Made by a program: the position numbers and the translations under genes. The notes under the pieces are model-generated. The model saw nothing but the letters and a program-made list of their open reading frames with translations. It was not told the origin of the DNA and searched no databases. 64,000 nt of DNA, taken from positions 186,001-250,000 of the forward strand of contig NZ_VTTI01000004.1 of assembly GCF_008641105.1 (NCBI RefSeq), in the 5' to 3' direction. Origin of the DNA: Halopseudomonas salina. Its GTDB lineage: Bacteria > Pseudomonadota > Gammaproteobacteria > Pseudomonadales > Pseudomonadaceae. Shown here one piece after another: positions 18,586 through 27,408 of this stretch. Every line of letters begins with the position of its first letter. Position 1 is the first letter of the stretch.

Positions 18586-20604
18586 TCAGACGCGGAACGC
18601 GCTGATAATCTGCTGTAATTCCTGCACCAGCCGACTCATGCGGTTGCTGGACTCTTCAGTTTGCCGCGCACCCTCTGCAGTTCGATCACTGACCTGATTT
18701 ATCTCGACAATATTCTGATCGATGTCGTGACTTACCGCGGTCTGCTCCTCTGCCGCGGCGGCAATCTGCTCACTCTGATCGACTATCTGATTGACCGCCT
18801 TGAGAATATTGGCCAGGGCGTCCTGCACCTTGAGCGAAGAGTCCACTGTGGCGCCAGTCATGCCATGACTCGCCCCCATGGCCTTGACTGCCCCATTCAC
18901 ACCGTTCTGCAGACGAGCAATCATCTGCTCGATTTCCTCGGTGGATTGCTGGGTTCTTCTCGCCAGCGTTCTGACTTCATCGGCTACCACTGCAAAGCCA
19001 CGACCCTGTTCACCCGCCCGCGCAGCCTCAATGGCAGCGTTGAGAGCCAGCAGGTTAGTCTGCTCGGCGACACCTTTAATTACCTCAAGTACCCGACTGA
19101 TAGAAGAGCTGTCATCGGCCAGTTGGTTAATCGCCTTGACCGAGTTCTCGATCTCGTTGGCCAGCTTCTCGATACCATCGACGGAGGACTCCACCAACTG
19201 CCGGCCGGCCATGGTTTCCTTGCTCACCAGTCCGGCACTGGTCACGGCACTGGCGGCGCTGCGCGCCACTTCCTGGGACGTGGCCGACATCTCGTTCATG
19301 GCGGTCGCTACCTGTTCGATCTGCGAGCGTTGCGAGGCGACTGCGCGACTGCTCTCCCCCGAAATTGTCTCTACCTGCTGCGACTGCTGATCCACTTGAC
19401 CGGCCGTCTGGCTGACCTGCGTGATCAGATCCCGAATCCGTCGTACGGTATGGTTGAAATCCGTTGCCAGTGCGCCAAGCTCATCCCGACTGTCGACCTC
19501 GACATGTACCGTCATGTCGCCATCGGCCACCTGGCCCATCAATGCGGACAGCCGCTTCAGGGTTCGCCGCGTAGCCATGTAGAAACCGGCATAGAGATAG
19601 ATAATCAGCAAACCGACAGCTGACAGGGAGATGATCAGCACAGTCATGGCCTGAATATTTTCGCCTAGCCGCTTGGCCAGAACCTCCCCCAGCGTCTCGA
19701 GTACCGCCCCATTGAAAGCGTAGGTTTTGTCAATTTCAGCGGTTAGCTGATTAAAATAATCCAGCCAGTTTCCGCTGAGCGTGCTGGCCAGGATGATATC
19801 GTCTTCGAAGATACGTGCGGCGGTGTCGAGACTTTCCAGACTGACCTGTCCTGAACCACGCAGCCCGCTGAGCTCATCTCCCGACAGCACCAGGTCCAGA
19901 GTCTGCGCGTAATCACCGCGAAGCGTCTGCATGCTTTCAAACAGATCGTCCATATCGCGACTGGCATCGGAATTCAGATAGCCCAGACCAATGGAATAAG
20001 AACCAACGGCACGCCCGGCGCCAAGTGTCTGGGTAATCACAGGCGTCACGTTGATCAGCAAATCGGAAAGCTGGCGGATATTGCGATCATAATCCTGGGG
20101 CAATCCAGCATAAGCAGCGCTAAAACCCAGTAGAGAGGACAGTTCGCCGAGCGCAAGACTGGTCAATGCCCCGCGATTGCGGACCGACTCCTGACCAGCC
20201 TGTTCGTAGGCCTGTATCAGTTCGTCACGCTTGGTCACCAGGTCGCCTGCCTGCGGGTCATCCGGATCAAGATCCAGACCTTGCAGCGCATCCACTACCT
20301 GCTTGCGCAAAACCGCTGTGCGCTGCTCCAGATCCGCTGCGAACTCGCCTTGCCCTAGCTGACCGAGCACAACGTCCAGATCACGCAGCATTTCTGCATC
20401 GCGCATGATTGACAGATTCTGCTCAACCAGTGTCATGCCATCGAGGGCGCGCTGGGTAATCTTGACCCGTTCATATGCCTGCTCCACCAGCATGCTGCTG
20501 ACGATACCTAGAGGCACAAAAAACAGGACGCTGATCAGGCAGAACTTCATGCCATAACTCAAACGGTTCATCAACGCTATGGCGGGGGCCATCAGACTAT
20601 TCAC
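18586..20604 (-). CDS. Methyl-accepting chemotaxis protein
   Basis: This 672-residue chemoreceptor has a first membrane segment at about 20-42 and a large periplasmic region (about 43-318) that is helical and resembles nitrate/nitrite-sensing type sensors. A second membrane segment (319-342) is followed by HAMP (about 341-394). The cytoplasmic signalling domain carries the tip signature [19 protein letters not shown] and [10 protein letters not shown]. No CheR-binding pentapeptide is at the C-terminus. The ligand is unknown. It lies downstream of ampE on the same strand, the same order as Pseudomonas aeruginosa PA4520-PA4522. Confidence 0.95.
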   Translation of the reverse strand: MNSLMAPAIALMNRLSYGMKFCLISVLFFVPLGIVSSMLVEQAYERVKITQRALDGMTLVEQNLSIMRDAEMLRDLDVVLGQLGQGEFAADLEQRTAVLRKQVVDALQGLDLDPDDPQAGDLVTKRDELIQAYEQAGQESVRNRGALTSLALGELSSLLGFSAAYAGLPQDYDRNIRQLSDLLINVTPVITQTLGAGRAVGSYSIGLGYLNSDASRDMDDLFESMQTLRGDYAQTLDLVLSGDELSGLRGSGQVSLESLDTAARIFEDDIILASTLSGNWLDYFNQLTAEIDKTYAFNGAVLETLGEVLAKRLGENIQAMTVLIISLSAVGLLIIYLYAGFYMATRRTLKRLSALMGQVADGDMTVHVEVDSRDELGALATDFNHTVRRIRDLITQVSQTAGQVDQQSQQVETISGESSRAVASQRSQIEQVATAMNEMSATSQEVARSAASAVTSAGLVSKETMAGRQLVESSVDGIEKLANEIENSVKAINQLADDSSSISRVLEVIKGVAEQTNLLALNAAIEAARAGEQGRGFAVVADEVRTLARRTQQSTEEIEQMIARLQNGVNGAVKAMGASHGMTGATVDSSLKVQDALANILKAVNQIVDQSEQIAAAAEEQTAVSHDIDQNIVEINQVSDRTAEGARQTEESSNRMSRLVQELQQIISAFRV

Positions 20605-20800
20605 GCATCCATCTCCTCAAATACGTATCTTCTGCCGTACACACATCAAAACGCGTCGGCAAAAACCTGTGATCAGGCCTTGTGTTTATTATATCGGCGG
20701 GGCGAACACCACCTTTCGCATTCCACAACCCGCCGTGCAAGCAGTACAGGAGCTGTTCTGATTGTCTCATACTGAGCTATCGGCAATACGACTGACATCT

Positions 20801-21625
20801 TTAACCGAACAGGCTGATGAATGCTATACAGGCCGCCCAGACCAAGAGACTTCGAGCAAGTAGTGCACGCACCGGTTGCAGGACTGCCGACGCTGTACCG
20901 GTGACTCTCTGCTCATCACCCAGGGCTGCGGCAATGCAATCGGACACCACCTGGTCAGCGCTAACCTCCCAGCGCAGCACCCAACTGTTCACCAACCCCA
21001 GTGTTCGCTCAAAATCCCCCACCAGGGCCAGACTCAGTGCAAAAAGACGCGCCGGCAACCATTCCAGTGCATGGATCATGCGCCTGACCGCTGGCAGAGC
21101 AGGATGCTCGGATCGTAATTGGAAACGCTCCAGCAGCCGATAACCCAGGGCTCCCAGAGGCCCGAGCAACAGGTACCAGAAAACCGGGGTCACATAATCC
21201 CGGAAGGTCGCACAGCCCACACTGGCGTCCACTCCACGCAACAGATCAGAAGGTCCTTCACCGTCAAGGTCCAGGTCTCTACGGGCAATGTGGTAAGCCG
21301 CTTCCTGGTCACCTCGTTGCCAGGCTTGCTCGAATGATGCTGCCATTGAACCGAGGGAATCGTGACGGCCGATAGCGACCAGCAGCAGAGCGACATGTGC
21401 TGCCAAGGTCAACAGGCCGTAAAGCTGCCCTTCCAGCCCCCATAAAACAAAGACGGCTAGCAACATCGGCAATGCCAGCAGCGCCAGCGTTTGCCATATA
21501 GGGCGCGGCTGCTCACCCTCAACGATCCTGCGTACCCACAAGCCGGCGGCATCGACGGGAAAACCGTGGCGCCATGGAGTGAAGCGAATAATGAGTCCGA
21601 CCAGCAAAAGAACCAGAAAACTCAC
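20801..21625 (-). CDS. ampE: AmpE-like regulatory membrane protein
   Basis: This 274-residue integral membrane protein belongs to the AmpE/CobD-like family. The conserved DAAGLWVRRIVEGE-like start, FRDYVTPVFWYLLLGPLGALGYRL and LEWLPARLFALSLALVGDF are present. The proposed start is a GTG at 21625, whose bases overlap the ampD stop (GTGA), the sign of translational coupling; an upstream in-frame ATG (21676) would lie inside ampD. AmpE is a proposed signal transducer in ampC beta-lactamase induction. It is cotranscribed with ampD. Confidence 0.9.
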   Translation of the reverse strand: MSFLVLLLVGLIIRFTPWRHGFPVDAAGLWVRRIVEGEQPRPIWQTLALLALPMLLAVFVLWGLEGQLYGLLTLAAHVALLLVAIGRHDSLGSMAASFEQAWQRGDQEAAYHIARRDLDLDGEGPSDLLRGVDASVGCATFRDYVTPVFWYLLLGPLGALGYRLLERFQLRSEHPALPAVRRMIHALEWLPARLFALSLALVGDFERTLGLVNSWVLRWEVSADQVVSDCIAAALGDEQRVTGTASAVLQPVRALLARSLLVWAACIAFISLFG

Positions 21626-22194
21626 GCTGCGCCCCCCCCTGTCTGGTTGACCAGATCGCCCAGAAAACGACGCCATTCGAAGGCGGGTCCGGGGTCGGTT
21701 TTGCGACCCGGCGCAATGAACTCATGACCGGTAATGCGGTACGGCGTAATAGCCGGATAAGCCGACCGCAGAGCCTGAGTCAGCTCCAGTAGGCTGGAGT
21801 ACTGAGCCTCCGCATAGGGCTGAGTATCGGTACCCTCCAGTTCGACGCCGATTGAGAAGTCATTACAATCAGTGCGCCCGGCATAAAGTGACGCACCTGC
21901 GTGCCAGGCACGGTCCAGACAGGAGACAAACTGGGTGACTTTCCCATTCCGCTCGATGAGAAAATGCGCCGAAACGCGCAGAGCAGCTATGGTGGCGAAG
22001 TAGGGATGCTCCAGGGGGTCGAGAGCCCCCCTGAAAAAGGCCTGGACAAACCCACCACCAAACTGCCCGGGCGGCAGACTGATATTATGGATAACCAGTA
22101 AAGAAATGCTCTCCGCCGGGGGACGAGCATTGCAGTGGGGCGAGGGGCAGATGTCTACGTCTCTCGCCCAGCCATCTTCTATGCGTATCGGCAT
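21622..22194 (-). CDS. ampD: 1,6-anhydro-N-acetylmuramyl-L-alanine amidase AmpD
   Basis: This 190-residue cytosolic zinc amidase cleaves the peptide from anhydro-muropeptides in cell-wall recycling. The expected zinc ligands are His36, His157 and Asp167, with catalytic Glu118 and Lys165, which correspond to Citrobacter AmpD His34, His154, Asp164, Glu116 and Lys162. The C-terminal GHEFIAPGRKTDPGPAFEW motif is intact. Loss of AmpD raises AmpC expression in organisms with ampR-ampC. It overlaps ampE by 4 bp. Confidence 0.97.
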   Translation of the reverse strand: MPIRIEDGWARDVDICPSPHCNARPPAESISLLVIHNISLPPGQFGGGFVQAFFRGALDPLEHPYFATIAALRVSAHFLIERNGKVTQFVSCLDRAWHAGASLYAGRTDCNDFSIGVELEGTDTQPYAEAQYSSLLELTQALRSAYPAITPYRITGHEFIAPGRKTDPGPAFEWRRFLGDLVNQTGGGAA

Positions 22195-22257
22195 GGCCTA
22201 AGGAGTCCGGCAAAAACCCTATGCTAGCAGGCTGCGCAGTGGATAGCACAATTTGTA

Positions 22258-24714
22258 TCAGTGTCTGCCTGCCTGCAACTGCCGAAGATTACCGATAACC
22301 GATTCAAGAGCGCGGTCAAACAACTGATTGTCGTCAAGCAGGCGGATCAGCCCTGCAGCATGATGCTGAGCAAGGTCCACCCGGGCGAATTCTGCCACTT
22401 TCATACCAGCACGATTGACGAAGATGTACTTGCCACTGAAGCTGATGATCGCAGCAAGCTTACAACGCTGCGTCGCAGAGTGCGGATCCATCTGAAACTC
22501 GAACCAGCTGCCCGTGTGCAACTGCTCGACCCAGGCCACTGCAGCCGGGTCAGTGTCCCCGGCCAGAAGGGCCTGGTCAGGTGCCGCTGACTCCTCAAGT
22601 ACTGGCTCACGCACTTCCATGACGGGTATACGCGGGCGCTGCATCTGAGGAGCCGGTTTTACCGTAGCAGAGATTGATTCGGGCGCCGCCTTATCGCCGG
22701 AGAGGCCTGTCATTGGGTTTGTCTGCTGCAACTCGCCTGTTTCCGCGGGGGCTGCCTGCAGTGCAGCTTGAGCGTCAGTCTCCTCCGGCTCGGCCATATC
22801 CAAGGCTGCAGGACCCTGGACTTCCTGCGCCACATGGGAATGATCCCGCTCTTGCGTTTCAGTCTGCACAGAATCCGGCGCCGCAGGTCCAGCCTCCAGC
22901 AGCACCGATTGCTGAAGCTGCTTGAGCCTGACAAGTTGCGGCGCACCCTGCTCAGCCTGAATACCCAGCAGCGTCAGTCCATCAGCCAGGGACTCACGCA
23001 CCCGCAGGTTGAGGGCTTCACGCTCGCCTACATCGCCAGCAGCCAGCGGTTCAACACTCTGAAGCAACATGCGTGCAACCTCTGCGGTCGCCTGCATGCC
23101 AGCGGAATCAGGTCCCTCGCGAAGACAGGTCATCTGCATCACCTGACTCCAGGTTTCGCGCAGCAGATCAACCACGAAGACGGGTAGGGTCCTGCCCAGC
23201 AGCATGGCGTTCAGCCTTGCCGCCACCTCACCACGGGCAGCCTCTATCCTGGCCTTGCCCTCTTCTGCATCCCGGGTGCGCTGTTCGAGAAGATCAGAAC
23301 GGCGCTTTTCGGTGTTGACGAAGCTGGTCAGCTCGCCATGCATCGCCGAAAACATGTCCGGTTGCGGCGTGGGCTCGGCAAGCAAACGCTGAACAATACT
23401 ATCGAGCAGCACATGCAACTGATCCCGGCGCAAATCATCCTGGTCATTCCAGCCCATAGTGACGCGGGCCAGTTCGTTAAGCAGCCTGCGGGCTGGATGG
23501 CTGGCCTGACCAAAGAAGCGCTTGTCAGAGATCGCCAGCCGCAGGATCGGCAGCTGTAGCCGGCCTATCATCGCTTTCAACGCAGCGGGCAGCTGCGGAT
23601 CATCAAGAATGAAATCAAACAGCATCGATACCAGACTGATGACATCCTCATCGATACGATCCAGGGAACGTCGTTGGCCCTGGTGATCGCGCTGCTCCTG
23701 CAGCAACTGGCTGATATGGGTGCGTAGATCCTGACGCCTGAAGCCACCCTCCTCCAACTCACCAACAGGTACCTGGGCCAGAACCCCGAGCAATTCACTG
23801 CTCTGCAGCGGCGCGCCTGAGGATCCGGTTACTCTTGAGAGCGCCGCGTCTCCGCTGGCATGCCGCCAGTTGCCGATCAGCTCACTGAACAGGGACAGTA
23901 CACGTTGCTGGTCGGTGCTCTCCTGCGCTCCATAACCTCCAAGTGCCTGACCGGCAGCGACAGTGGCGCCGGAACCAATGTTTACTGCGGGCTGGTGCCG
24001 CTGAACGGGGGCAACGCTCTTCAGATCAGGCAAGACACCCGCGCTGACCAGTTGGGCGTTAGCGGTGGCATAAAAGGGATCAATCGAGTTAAAAACGTAG
24101 CGCTCAAAAAGCTTGAGAACGATTATGCGTACTTTTATGTCCAGCGTCATCTCGCCGAGTGCGTCCACAAAAATCTGTGCTAGAGCAGCCGGGCCGACTG
24201 GGTTGCTGGTTTCGTCAACAGGGGATTTAACCAGGCTGTTGAACCGAATAGCCAGATGCGAAAGGCCTTGTCGATTTCGCTCCACCACCCGCCCGACCAT
24301 GCTGTCAAGCGCGACAGTCTGCTCCAGATCGTCGGGCTGAACCAGGGAAAGGCTGTCGATGGCAAAATTGGCTATCGGCCGCGCTTTGACCGTAGAGGCA
24401 CTGTCGTTCAATGCTTCCATATTGCGCCCGAGCTGCTGACAGCAATTGGAGCTCATCGCATGCCGATGCAGCCGCACGGCGCGCATGGCTTCAAAAAAAA
24501 GAGCTTGCTCGGAGTTGCTGGCGGCACGGTCCGCCATTTCGAAAAGACTGTCGTCAGCGTTATCAAACAACGCCGACAAGCGAGCCTTGAGGAAGGCCAC
24601 AGCTTCCTTGCGCACGCTCCGAAGCGGCGCCGGCAAAACTGACGTCCGCTCCCGATCGGTTTCGCTGCCTTGGCCGGCCGGGGAAAAACTGATGATTTTG
24701 GGATCGCGCGCCAT
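22258..24714 (-). CDS. DUF1631 family protein
   Basis: This 818-residue cytoplasmic protein matches the DUF1631 family. It has a long helical N-terminal region and a central Gln-rich part with QRVLSLFSELIGNW. A low-complexity Ala/Glu/Pro linker (about 610-720) follows. The C-terminal beta-rich segment WFEFQMDPHSATQRCKLAAI leads to GKYIFVNRAGMKVAEF, reminiscent of PilZ-like folds. Function is not established. It lies next to ampD and nadC, as PA4523 does in P. aeruginosa. It is separated from ampD by 63 bp and likely has its own promoter in the 336 bp gap before agcS. Confidence 0.85.
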   Translation of the reverse strand: MARDPKIISFSPAGQGSETDRERTSVLPAPLRSVRKEAVAFLKARLSALFDNADDSLFEMADRAASNSEQALFFEAMRAVRLHRHAMSSNCCQQLGRNMEALNDSASTVKARPIANFAIDSLSLVQPDDLEQTVALDSMVGRVVERNRQGLSHLAIRFNSLVKSPVDETSNPVGPAALAQIFVDALGEMTLDIKVRIIVLKLFERYVFNSIDPFYATANAQLVSAGVLPDLKSVAPVQRHQPAVNIGSGATVAAGQALGGYGAQESTDQQRVLSLFSELIGNWRHASGDAALSRVTGSSGAPLQSSELLGVLAQVPVGELEEGGFRRQDLRTHISQLLQEQRDHQGQRRSLDRIDEDVISLVSMLFDFILDDPQLPAALKAMIGRLQLPILRLAISDKRFFGQASHPARRLLNELARVTMGWNDQDDLRRDQLHVLLDSIVQRLLAEPTPQPDMFSAMHGELTSFVNTEKRRSDLLEQRTRDAEEGKARIEAARGEVAARLNAMLLGRTLPVFVVDLLRETWSQVMQMTCLREGPDSAGMQATAEVARMLLQSVEPLAAGDVGEREALNLRVRESLADGLTLLGIQAEQGAPQLVRLKQLQQSVLLEAGPAAPDSVQTETQERDHSHVAQEVQGPAALDMAEPEETDAQAALQAAPAETGELQQTNPMTGLSGDKAAPESISATVKPAPQMQRPRIPVMEVREPVLEESAAPDQALLAGDTDPAAVAWVEQLHTGSWFEFQMDPHSATQRCKLAAIISFSGKYIFVNRAGMKVAEFARVDLAQHHAAGLIRLLDDNQLFDRALESVIGNLRQLQAGRH

Positions 24715-25050
24715 ACCTGTTCTCCGGACGATCTGCGACCGTCATGACCAACGCCAGCGGAGCTCCCTTCTACTGCACATGATACTGCATGCTGCGTGTA
24801 CTGCCTTCCATGCGTCACGGATTTGGCGTCAAATTTAGATCAACTATACAGTCTTTTTCAGACCTGCTTTCTTTGTTCTGGCTTTTTCTTGAACCGGTTC
24901 ACACAATTGGCACCCACGTATTTTCCGGATCGACGCATTGCTGACACAAATGGACGCCAGCGAACAGCTGCCAGGGCGAAACACACGTTATCCTGTGCCG
25001 GTTTGGCAAGAATATAAAATAACAGACCTGACTACTGGAGAGTCACTTCA
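24715..25050. other. Intergenic region between DUF1631 gene and agcS
   Basis: This 336-bp divergent gap shows no convincing gene. A TATAAA sequence at 25013-25018, without a good -35, could be the -10 box of agcS. A run of T-rich sequence lies at 24850-24900. The rest may be a leader or promoter for the two divergent genes. Confidence 0.5.
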
Positions 25051-26415
25051 ATGGATGCACTTATTGCGTATATCGGCACCATAAACGGCATTGTCTGGGG
25101 ACCAGCAATGCTCGCACTGCTGGCTGGCACCGGTCTGTATCTGACCCTGGGCCTGAAACTGATCCCCCAACGAAAACTGGGCTACGGCTTTAAAATGCTC
25201 TGGAACGGGCGCAAGAGCACCGCCGAGGGTGATATCAGCCCCTTTAACGCCCTGATGACAGCACTTTCTGCCACGGTGGGTACCGGGAACATCGCCGGCG
25301 TGGCCACCGCCCTGTTCTTTGGCGGCCCAGGCGCCCTATTCTGGATGTGGGCAATTGCTGTAGTAGGCATGGCAACCAAGTTCTGCGAAGCCGCGCTGGC
25401 GGTACATTTCCGCGAAAAGGACGCGCTGGGCCATCACGTTGGCGGGCCAATGTATTACATCAAGAACGGTCTGGGCCAGAAATGGAAATGGCTTGGGGTG
25501 CTCTTCGCCATATTCGGCATGCTGGCCGGTTTTGGTATCGGCAATACGATCCAGTCAAACTCGGTAGCCGATGCCCTGCAAAGCACCTTTGGCATTGAGC
25601 CTCTGCTGACGGGTATCGTCATAGCCGTACTGGTCGCCCTGGTGCTGATCGGCGGCATCAAACGGATTGGCGAAGTGGCTGGCAAGCTGGTTCCGATCAT
25701 GGCGCTTTTCTACGTCGGCGGCGGACTGGTAATTCTGGCAATGCATGCCAGCGAATTGCCTGAGGCCTTCGGCCTGATTTTCTATCATGCATTCAATCCG
25801 GCAGCCGCCGCAGGCGGCTTTGCTGGCGCCACCATCTGGGCAGCTATGCGCTTTGGTATTGCCCGTGGCGTCTTTTCCAACGAGGCAGGCCTGGGTAGCG
25901 CGCCCATTGCCCATGCCGCGGCACAGACCAGCAACCCGGTACGTCAGGGCACTGTGGCCATGCTCGGCACCTTTATCGATACCATAGTGATCTGTTCGAT
26001 CACCGGCCTGGTGATCATGGTGACCGGTGCATGGCAGAGTGGCGAGAACGGTGCCTCCCTGTCAGCCCACGCGTTCAACATCGGCTTGCCCGGCGGTTGG
26101 GGTCAGTACATTGTCAGCGTTGGTCTGGCCATTTTTGCCTTCACGACCATCATCGGCTGGAGTTTTTATGGCGAAAAATGCACCCAGTTCCTGTTCGGTG
26201 AAAAGTCTAACATCCCGTTTCGAGTACTCTGGGTGCTGGCAATCCCACTGGGTACTCTGCCGATCGTCGATCTTGGCAGCCTCTGGCTGGTGGCGGACAC
26301 GCTGAATGCAATGATGGCGATCCCGAACCTCATCGCGCTGCTCTTGCTCAGTCCTGTCGTATTCAAGCTGACCCGGGACTACTTCAACGATCCGCTCAAC
26401 CTGTTGAAGGACTAG
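25051..26415 (+). CDS. Sodium:alanine/glycine symporter (AgcS family)
   Basis: This 454-residue membrane protein of the AGCS family imports alanine or glycine with Na+. Family signatures are FNALMTALSATVGTGNIAGVATALFFGGPGALFWMW (about 65-110), FGIARGVFSNEAGLGSAPIAHAAAQT near the middle, and GWSFYGEKC. Ten to eleven membrane segments are expected. The substrate (alanine, glycine or related) cannot be fixed from sequence. A GGAGAG ribosome-binding site precedes the ATG. It interrupts the otherwise conserved ampD-DUF1631-nadC neighbourhood. Confidence 0.95.
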   Translation: MDALIAYIGTINGIVWGPAMLALLAGTGLYLTLGLKLIPQRKLGYGFKMLWNGRKSTAEGDISPFNALMTALSATVGTGNIAGVATALFFGGPGALFWMWAIAVVGMATKFCEAALAVHFREKDALGHHVGGPMYYIKNGLGQKWKWLGVLFAIFGMLAGFGIGNTIQSNSVADALQSTFGIEPLLTGIVIAVLVALVLIGGIKRIGEVAGKLVPIMALFYVGGGLVILAMHASELPEAFGLIFYHAFNPAAAAGGFAGATIWAAMRFGIARGVFSNEAGLGSAPIAHAAAQTSNPVRQGTVAMLGTFIDTIVICSITGLVIMVTGAWQSGENGASLSAHAFNIGLPGGWGQYIVSVGLAIFAFTTIIGWSFYGEKCTQFLFGEKSNIPFRVLWVLAIPLGTLPIVDLGSLWLVADTLNAMMAIPNLIALLLLSPVVFKLTRDYFNDPLNLLKD

Positions 26416-26511
26416 TCATATCGCCCTCCCCACGCCCGCCTGCCGGCGGGCGTTCTGCGCTTGATAGGGTATACTCGCCGGCTCACGACATACTCGACGG
26501 AGCCTCGCCCC

Positions 26512-27360
26512 ATGCCCAATCTGACCCTGGACCAACTGCAACAGATTATCGTTGATGACGTGCGCCGGGCTCTCGCCGAGGACGTAGGTTCCGGCGACAT
26601 TACCGCCGCCCTGATTCCGGCCGATCGACAGGCCACTGCCAGCATCCTCACACGCGAGTCAGCCATCCTGTGTGGTACAGCCTGGGCTGAGGAGGTGTTC
26701 CGTCAGGTCGACCCTCAGATCCACGTCGAGTGGCTAGCCCGTGATGGTGAGCGTATGGAGCCCAATCAGGTGTTCTGCCGACTCAACGGCCCCGCGAGGG
26801 GTTTGCTGACCGCTGAACGCAGTGCCATGAATTTCATCCAGACCCTGTCCGCCACAGCCACGCGCAGCCGTCACTTCGCCGACCTGGTCGAGGGCAGCGG
26901 CGTACGTTTGCTCGATACCCGCAAGACTCTACCCGGCCTGCGCATGGCCCAGAAGTATGCCGTAACCTGCGGCGGGTGCGACAATCACCGGATCGGGTTG
27001 TACGACGCCTTCCTGATCAAGGAAAATCACATTGCTGCCTGTGGTGGCATTGCTGAGGCTATCGCCCAGGCTCGCCACCTGGCTCCGGACAAACCGGTGG
27101 AAGTCGAAGTCGAAAATCTCGAAGAGCTGCGTGAGGCGCTGGCAGCAGGTGCTGACATCATCATGCTGGACGAACTCAGCCACGATGACATGCGGGAAGC
27201 AGTACGGCTTAGTGCTGGTCAGGCCGCGCTTGAAGCTTCGGGGGGAATAAACGAGACGACCCTCAGAAGCGTCGCTGAAACCGGTGTCGATTTTATCTCC
27301 ATAGGCAGCATGACCAAGGACATCAAGGCGGTGGATTTATCCATGCGCTTGAGCATGTAA
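26512..27360 (+). CDS. nadC: Nicotinate-nucleotide pyrophosphorylase (carboxylating)
   Basis: This 282-residue enzyme (quinolinate phosphoribosyltransferase) makes nicotinate mononucleotide, CO2 and PPi from quinolinate and PRPP in de novo NAD synthesis. Segments include [16 protein letters not shown], the [17 protein letters not shown] substrate-binding motif, [20 protein letters not shown], and the C-terminal ISIGSMTKD phosphate-binding end. The start at 26512 fits the family; a longer frame begins at 26461. A bidirectional terminator follows. Confidence 0.97.
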   Translation: MPNLTLDQLQQIIVDDVRRALAEDVGSGDITAALIPADRQATASILTRESAILCGTAWAEEVFRQVDPQIHVEWLARDGERMEPNQVFCRLNGPARGLLTAERSAMNFIQTLSATATRSRHFADLVEGSGVRLLDTRKTLPGLRMAQKYAVTCGGCDNHRIGLYDAFLIKENHIAACGGIAEAIAQARHLAPDKPVEVEVENLEELREALAAGADIIMLDELSHDDMREAVRLSAGQAALEASGGINETTLRSVAETGVDFISIGSMTKDIKAVDLSMRLSM

Positions 27361-27364
27361 TTGA

Positions 27365-27388
27365 AAAACCGGCCAACAGGCCGGTTTT
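27365..27388 (+). terminator. Bidirectional terminator between nadC and the sulfatase gene
   Basis: Stem AAAACCGGCC / GGCCGGTTTT with a 4-base loop has T-runs on both sides. It lies 4 bp beyond nadC and 20 bp beyond the stop of the convergent LtaS-like gene. Confidence 0.92.
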
Positions 27389-27408
27389 CTCTTGCTTGCG
27401 CCCGCGGG

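Noticed and set aside
18661..19623. Open frame of 320 codons antisense to the chemoreceptor gene
   Set aside because: It is a shadow of a clear MCP signalling domain and has no ribosome-binding site.
24908..24923. Possible sigma-54 promoter (TGGCAC) upstream of agcS
   Set aside because: The -24 element is present but the -12 element lacks the required GC.
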